The position numbers were made by a program, and so were the translations under genes. 64,000 nucleotides of DNA, taken from the NCBI RefSeq assembly GCF_001590985.1, contig NZ_BCTX01000004.1, positions 59,162-123,161 of the forward strand. The letters run 5' to 3'. The DNA is from Novosphingobium naphthalenivorans NBRC 102051. GTDB lineage: Bacteria; Pseudomonadota; Alphaproteobacteria; Sphingomonadales; Sphingomonadaceae. The notes under the pieces are model-generated. The model had not been told where the DNA came from. It did no database searches and was given only the letters and a program-made list of their open reading frames with translations. Shown in pieces: positions 63,710 to 64,000 of this stretch. The number at the start of each line of letters is the position of its first letter. The stretch's first letter is position 1.

Positions 63710-64000
63710 CCGGAACGCGCCAACCGCCTGCCCCGAGCATTGCCCCACTGCCCGGACCCGCTGCCCGGACCATGTGCGAAAACTCACACCGGCCGGGTGG
63801 CCTGGCCCACCGCCACCGCTGCATCTTCAGGGCAGACAGGCCTTGTCCGGCAGCTTGCGACCCGCTTCCGGACGGCCGGAAGGCAGAGGAAGCCCGTTTG
63901 CGATCTTCGGGCTTGCGCTTCCTGACGGTCCCACTCGCGTACTGTGGCGGCAGCCGCACCGGCACTGGCCGGGAATCCCTGCAGGCTGCCGTCACCCTTT
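63710..64000. other. Noncoding end of the window
   Basis: No gene with supporting signals was found in these 291 bases. Open frames on the minus strand have unusual composition and no ribosome-binding site. The region may be the 5' flank of a gene beyond the window. Confidence 0.4.

Overview
The window is high-GC DNA with the look of an alphaproteobacterial sphingomonad (Novosphingobium/Sphingobium-like). The evidence is a Sphingomonas-type threonine alkaline phosphatase, a tsaD-gpsA block divergent from hemC-hemD, abundant secreted M16/S10 peptidases, dispersed hairpin repeats of the CGTCATTGCGAG and CGTCATCCCCGC types, and tight gene packing with ATGA/GTGA overlaps. The genus is inference; no rRNA or tRNA gene was seen.

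Left flank (1-21.1 kb), housekeeping and envelope genes: a cut-off minus-strand gene, an acetyl-CoA hydrolase/CoA-transferase, a secreted S10 carboxypeptidase, an exported probable beta-helix protein, a minus-strand block (tsaD, gpsA, polysaccharide flippase, OmpA-like protein, a 30-aa membrane microprotein, a membrane-anchored helix-hairpin-helix protein), hemC-hemD-mitofilin-like gene, a UbiH-type hydroxylase with an alkaline phosphatase, DsbD, and a pair of M16 peptidases of which only one keeps the HxxEH zinc site.

Flagellar island (21.2-55.8 kb): about 35 kb holding nearly a complete flagellum. A minus-strand operon (flgM-flgN-SLT transglycosylase-flhA-fliA) follows flgA and a MotA/MotB-like pair. 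A plus-strand rod-hook operon (flgB to flgL) is followed by a terminator and motA-motB. After an almost 1-kb gene-poor gap come minus-strand fliC and a long plus-strand run: a sigma-54 activator, fliE-F-G-H-I-J, fliK-L-M-N-O-P-Q-R, flhB, fliD and fliS. A LuxR-type regulator with a degenerate receiver closes the island. Regulatory DNA fits a two-tier hierarchy. Sigma-54-like promoters stand before flgB and flgA, and a weaker one before fliK. Sigma-28-like promoters stand before fliC and the activator gene. A palindrome TTGCCG-N5-CGGCAA occurs in two flagellar intergenic regions.

The machine is unusual: very short FlgD, FlgE and FlgJ; FlgH without a lipobox; FliM without the CheY-binding peptide; no che, flhF or flhG in the window; and a second, miniature stator pair.

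Right flank (55.8-64 kb): a hypothetical gene, a TetR regulator, a class I aminotransferase, a large trypsin-like autotransporter behind an AT-richer, palindrome-bearing leader, and a Crp/Fnr regulator.
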